A DNA stretch of 64,000 nt, taken from contig CAZWZF010000020.1 of the NCBI GenBank assembly GCA_964638715.1, forward strand, positions 10,762-74,761, read 5' to 3'. A program made the translations under genes and the position numbers. The stretch is from JBAXQQ01 sp037131695. GTDB lineage: Bacteria; Armatimonadota; Hebobacteria; CAIYQO01. The notes beneath the pieces are model-generated. The model made no database searches, was not told the DNA's origin, and saw only the letters and a list, made by a program, of their open reading frames with translations. Below are positions 61,099-64,000 of the stretch, piece after piece; position 1 is the stretch's first letter; every line of letters begins with the position of its first letter.

Positions 61099-62139
61099 TT
61101 AGTTTTTAACATCTCTCAAGTCAAGTATGAACGAGAAGTGAGTGAACTGCGGATATGTGCCTTCATCATCGGTAATGACACATCTATTGGCAAGAACAGG
61201 AACAGTCTTAACTTTTACAACGCTGGTATTTGTTAATGAGTTATAGAAGTTCATTGTCATTGTAACCATTCCGTCTGCGGGTGGCAATTTATTGGTACCA
61301 TTCCAATCAAGTGTCAATTTGGAACCAAGTGTTGTACCGATACCGGTATTCTGTTCGCGAGCAATAACCCATGCTTGCTTATTAGGTAATGTTGATTTTT
61401 CCACTGGAACGCCGCCTACTGTCGATGTGTTATTATTAAACTTGATAACAACACCGGTAAGGAAAATCTTTACCCGGTTAGTTAACTGACGAGTAGCATT
61501 CAGTGTGCTGTTTTCTTCTGTCAATTCAAGAGGAGCAATAGCTGTACTGTTGCCGCCGGCTACGAATGTACCATCCTGAACAGCACCGAGGGTTAATGTA
61601 TTTACGCCTGCAGGAATAACTGCTGAGCTGGATGTTGTAATCGATGAACCGTTAGCAGCACTTGAAACAGGAATAATGTTGTTATTGGTTGACATCGGTA
61701 CTGTTCCGCCGCCTGAAGTTCCAACAACACTGCTTAACTGGAATCCGACGCTGGTAACAGGTACATTAGATGTATTAATATGTAATGAACTGCCAGCCGG
61801 TGCAGTAAAGGTAATAGCTGGTACAACAACTGAGTTTGTCAGGTTGTTTGTCAGTGTTGCGTTAGCAACAGTACCAGTAGGCAATGACGGCATAACGATA
61901 CCCTGGGTAGCCAGAGCAGCCGTACTTGCGGTGGTACCACTTGAAATATTGGTCTGAACTGCTGGTGTCTGGGTAGCAGTCGTTCCAGTTTCGATAGTCG
62001 TAACTACTTCAACTTGTTTAGTAGTTGGGTTTCCTGTTACTACTACATTTTTGTCTGTACAGGAACTGATGCCGAGCATTAAAAGACCGGATATTACTAC
62101 CCCTGTCGTAAGACGCCCCAATAAAGTAACTGATTTCAT
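61099..62139 (-). CDS. Ser/Thr-rich lipoprotein of unknown function
   Basis: A 346-aa lipoprotein: signal MKSVTLLGRLTTGVVISGLLMLGISSC with lipobox I-S-S-C. A roughly 180-residue low-complexity Thr/Ser/Ala/Val region, probably extended or surface-exposed, is followed by a more globular C-terminal domain (TNRVKIFLTGVVIKFNN, MTMNFYNSLTN, QFTHFSFILDLRDV). AGGAGG lies upstream of the ATG. No homologous family is recognised. Confidence 0.65.
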   Translation of the reverse strand: MKSVTLLGRLTTGVVISGLLMLGISSCTDKNVVVTGNPTTKQVEVVTTIETGTTATQTPAVQTNISSGTTASTAALATQGIVMPSLPTGTVANATLTNNLTNSVVVPAITFTAPAGSSLHINTSNVPVTSVGFQLSSVVGTSGGGTVPMSTNNNIIPVSSAANGSSITTSSSAVIPAGVNTLTLGAVQDGTFVAGGNSTAIAPLELTEENSTLNATRQLTNRVKIFLTGVVIKFNNNTSTVGGVPVEKSTLPNKQAWVIAREQNTGIGTTLGSKLTLDWNGTNKLPPADGMVTMTMNFYNSLTNTSVVKVKTVPVLANRCVITDDEGTYPQFTHFSFILDLRDVKN

Positions 62140-62170
62140 TACTTCCTCCTTTGGAAAATACTAACGGGTT

Positions 62171-62194
62171 AACTTTAGGGATGTGTCTAAAGTT
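62171..62194. promoter_or_regulatory. AACTTTAG inverted repeat upstream of the lipoprotein gene
   Basis: AACTTTAG (62171-62178) and CTAAAGTT (62187-62194) are perfect 8-bp arms around 8 nt, 32 bp upstream of the ATG. Related TTAAAGTT/AACTTTA words recur at 62222-62231 and about 62350-62360. Candidate operator, or leader hairpin. The rest of 62140-62380 is AT-rich with no gene. Confidence 0.45.
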
Positions 62195-62380
62195 AATATT
62201 ACTTTTGTAAAAGTTTACAACGTTAAAGTTCTTTTCGCAATAGCTAAAATGCTAATTTCACAAAAAGAAACTGTTTTTTTTGAAAAAAGTATCATTAAAT
62301 AACTATTTCTATACGTTTTTATCCAATATCGCAATAAGTTAAACTATTTCTTAACTTTAATTTATTTTTTTTACACTACT

Positions 62381-63976
62381 TTATTTTATGTTTTTTACAA
62401 TTATTGACTTTAATTGATGCAGTCTATATGGCTTCATCAATCGGTCATCAAACCCATATTCATCATATTTTGCCATTACCGGATCAGTGGCATAACCACT
62501 GGAAGCTATAATTTTAACTTGTGGATCTATTAACTTTATTTCATTAACTATATCTGCCCCACCTTTGCCGCCTGGAATGGTTAAATCAAGCATAATTATA
62601 TCATAAGGAACGTTATTTTCATACGCTGCAATGACAGCTTCCATCGCCTCTTCACCGTTCCTGGCTACAGAAACTTGATGCCCCATATCGTTCAATACCT
62701 GGCGTGTAATATTTCTGATAGATATTTCATCATCCATTACCAAAACGCGCCTTAAAGGCATGTTATCAAATACTATCAGTGGTTCATCAACCATACTAAT
62801 ATTAACTTCATTTTCTAATAATGGCAAATAAAGATAAAAAATCGAACCATTTCCAATACTTGAATTAAAGTTTATATAGCCATCATGTGCTTTTATAATA
62901 GAGTATACCGATGATAAACCAAGGCCATTCCCATTAGTTTTAGTTGTGAAAAATGGGTTAAATATCTTCTCGCTTATTTCAGGAGAGATTCCTTTACCGG
63001 TATCTTCAACTGACAGATATAAGTATTTACCTGCCTTCAATGGTAATCCTTCATCGCTGGTTAACACAATATTTTTCAAGGTAATATCGATTACACCTGG
63101 TAATTCCATTGCCTGATCAGCATTCAAAATTAAATTATTCAACACTTGAGACATCTGGCTATGGTCTGCGTCTATTAGCCAAACATCTTCATTTATATTG
63201 AAATTTGCTTGATTGTGTGATCCGGTGAGAGCGAACTTCGCTGATTCTTTCACTAATGCAGCCATATCAATTTTTGTCATTATCGGCATCCCGCCACGAG
63301 AGAAAGTAAGTAATTGCTGCGTAAGACCTTTTGCCTGCATGGCCGCATCCTCTGCTTCCCGCATACATTCACGGACATCATGAATATGATTATCATCAAG
63401 ATGTATTTGTGCCAATCCCATATTCCCGGAGATTGATGTCAATAAATTATTGAAATCATGAGCAATACCGCCAGCCAGGATTCCAATAGATTCCATTCGG
63501 TCTGAGCGATTCAGTTCATTCCGCAACTGTACCTCCAGCGTTACATCACGCAATACCAACATCGCACATATCGAAGCGACATTAACCCGCTTGATGGGCA
63601 AAAAATTATAAGTGACTAAACGCGTTTTTTTATTTAATTCCACTAATTTTATCGGCTCATCCGCGCTTAATTCTTCACCAGTTTTCAATGCATTCAGCAT
63701 TAATCCAACTATTTTATCTTCTCTATCAGCATCAGAAAAATGAACTATTTCATTTATATTATGTCCTTCAGCCTCGGTATTGCTCCAACCGGTCCAATTT
63801 TCGGCTGAATTATTTATGAATGTTATTTTTCCGGCATTATCAACAGCTATTATCGCATCATTCAAACTCTGGATTGTCGCCAGCAGTTTTTCCTTCTCAT
63901 CTTCTAATTTCTCCTGCGCCTCAATGCGGTCAGATATATCATGAAATACACAGTCATCCCATAAGGAATTAGCCAT
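62381..63976 (-). CDS. Hybrid sensor histidine kinase/response regulator (5' end uncertain)
   Basis: A 531-aa NtrB-like hybrid kinase. It starts at the tail of a PAS domain (LWDDCVFHDISDRIEAQEKL), then a full PAS (ATIQSLNDAIIAVDNAGKITFINNSAENWTGW), HisKA with phospho-acceptor His in GGIAHDFNNLLTSISGN (about residue 173), HATPase boxes NLILNADQAM, VEDTGKGI, FTTKTNGNGLGLSSVYSI, and a C-terminal receiver with the phospho-Asp in IIMLDLTIPGGKGG (about 464) and the Lys of RLMKPYR. No Shine-Dalgarno precedes the ATG at 63976, and two in-frame TGA codons lie just upstream at the window edge, although the first residues are mid-PAS; the gene is therefore probably longer and frameshifted or truncated there. 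Target unknown. Confidence 0.8.
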   Translation of the reverse strand: MANSLWDDCVFHDISDRIEAQEKLEDEKEKLLATIQSLNDAIIAVDNAGKITFINNSAENWTGWSNTEAEGHNINEIVHFSDADREDKIVGLMLNALKTGEELSADEPIKLVELNKKTRLVTYNFLPIKRVNVASICAMLVLRDVTLEVQLRNELNRSDRMESIGILAGGIAHDFNNLLTSISGNMGLAQIHLDDNHIHDVRECMREAEDAAMQAKGLTQQLLTFSRGGMPIMTKIDMAALVKESAKFALTGSHNQANFNINEDVWLIDADHSQMSQVLNNLILNADQAMELPGVIDITLKNIVLTSDEGLPLKAGKYLYLSVEDTGKGISPEISEKIFNPFFTTKTNGNGLGLSSVYSIIKAHDGYINFNSSIGNGSIFYLYLPLLENEVNISMVDEPLIVFDNMPLRRVLVMDDEISIRNITRQVLNDMGHQVSVARNGEEAMEAVIAAYENNVPYDIIMLDLTIPGGKGGADIVNEIKLIDPQVKIIASSGYATDPVMAKYDEYGFDDRLMKPYRLHQLKSIIVKNIK

Positions 63977-64000
63977 TTGTAAATAACGGATTCATCAGGT

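Overview
The window reads as chromosome of a diderm (Gram-negative-type) bacterium of moderate GC. Outer-membrane markers are lpxC-fabZ-lpxA, an SLH-domain porin and lipobox lipoproteins. A three-gene DUF1549/DUF1553, DUF1501 and pre-peptidase C-terminal cassette, a pseudopilin of the planctomycete/lentisphaera/armatimonad style, a URO-D-like enzyme and a SWIM/SNF2 helicase point to the PVC superphylum or a neighbouring phylum such as Armatimonadota. The phylum cannot be fixed from the sequence alone. No rRNA, tRNA, CRISPR array, transposase or integrase was found.

Layout. 1-4.3 kb: a group 3b-like NAD(P)-linked [NiFe] (sulf)hydrogenase operon (beta, cut by the left edge, then gamma, delta, alpha) and its maturation protease. 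4.7-5.1 kb: a small lipoprotein. 5.3-9.9 kb (minus): lpxA, fabZ, lpxC, galT and fabH. 10.1-13 kb (minus): an envelope/metal-type ABC operon (DUF3299 protein, MacB/FtsX-like permease, ATPase, small Cys/His protein), then scpA. 14-15.3 kb: a URO-D-like protein. 15.4-19.2 kb (minus): an AT-rich two-gene module, a membrane protein plus a Rad50-like zinc-hook ATPase, the best candidate here for an undescribed defence-type system. 19.6-23.2 kb (minus): a secreted GxDxY-repeat protein, a small acidic protein and a formylglycine-enzyme-fold protein, the first and last bracketed by matching palindromes. 23.9-29.3 kb: the DUF1549/DUF1501/PPC secreted cassette. 29.5-33.5 kb: SWIM-SNF2 helicase. 33.7-42 kb (minus): a type I restriction-modification island (hsdR, small Cys protein, hsdM, hsdS, membrane protein, PD-(D/E)XK-like protein), bounded by inverted copies of one composite repeat. 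42.3-45.2 kb: PatB/MalY aminotransferase, AraC regulator, putative metallopeptidase. 45.5-48.7 kb (minus): DtxR-type regulator, FeoB, Cys-rich protein and FeoA in one overlapping operon, with a promoter and palindromic operator visible. 48.8-51.4 kb: PLD-type nuclease and DUF4132 protein. 51.5-57.6 kb (minus): type IV pilus/type II secretion core (pilB, pilT, pilC, prepilin peptidase, pseudopilin). 57.9-62.1 kb (minus): SLH-collagen-porin, a probable outer-membrane barrel protein and a Ser/Thr-rich lipoprotein. 62.4-64 kb (minus): hybrid sensor kinase, with its 5' end at or beyond the right edge.

A striking feature is the density of long imperfect palindromes in intergenic DNA. At least six sequence families occur, several in two or more copies. 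Some bracket single genes or the restriction island, and some supply the last codons and stop of a gene. They look like non-coding miniature mobile elements of unknown mobiliser.
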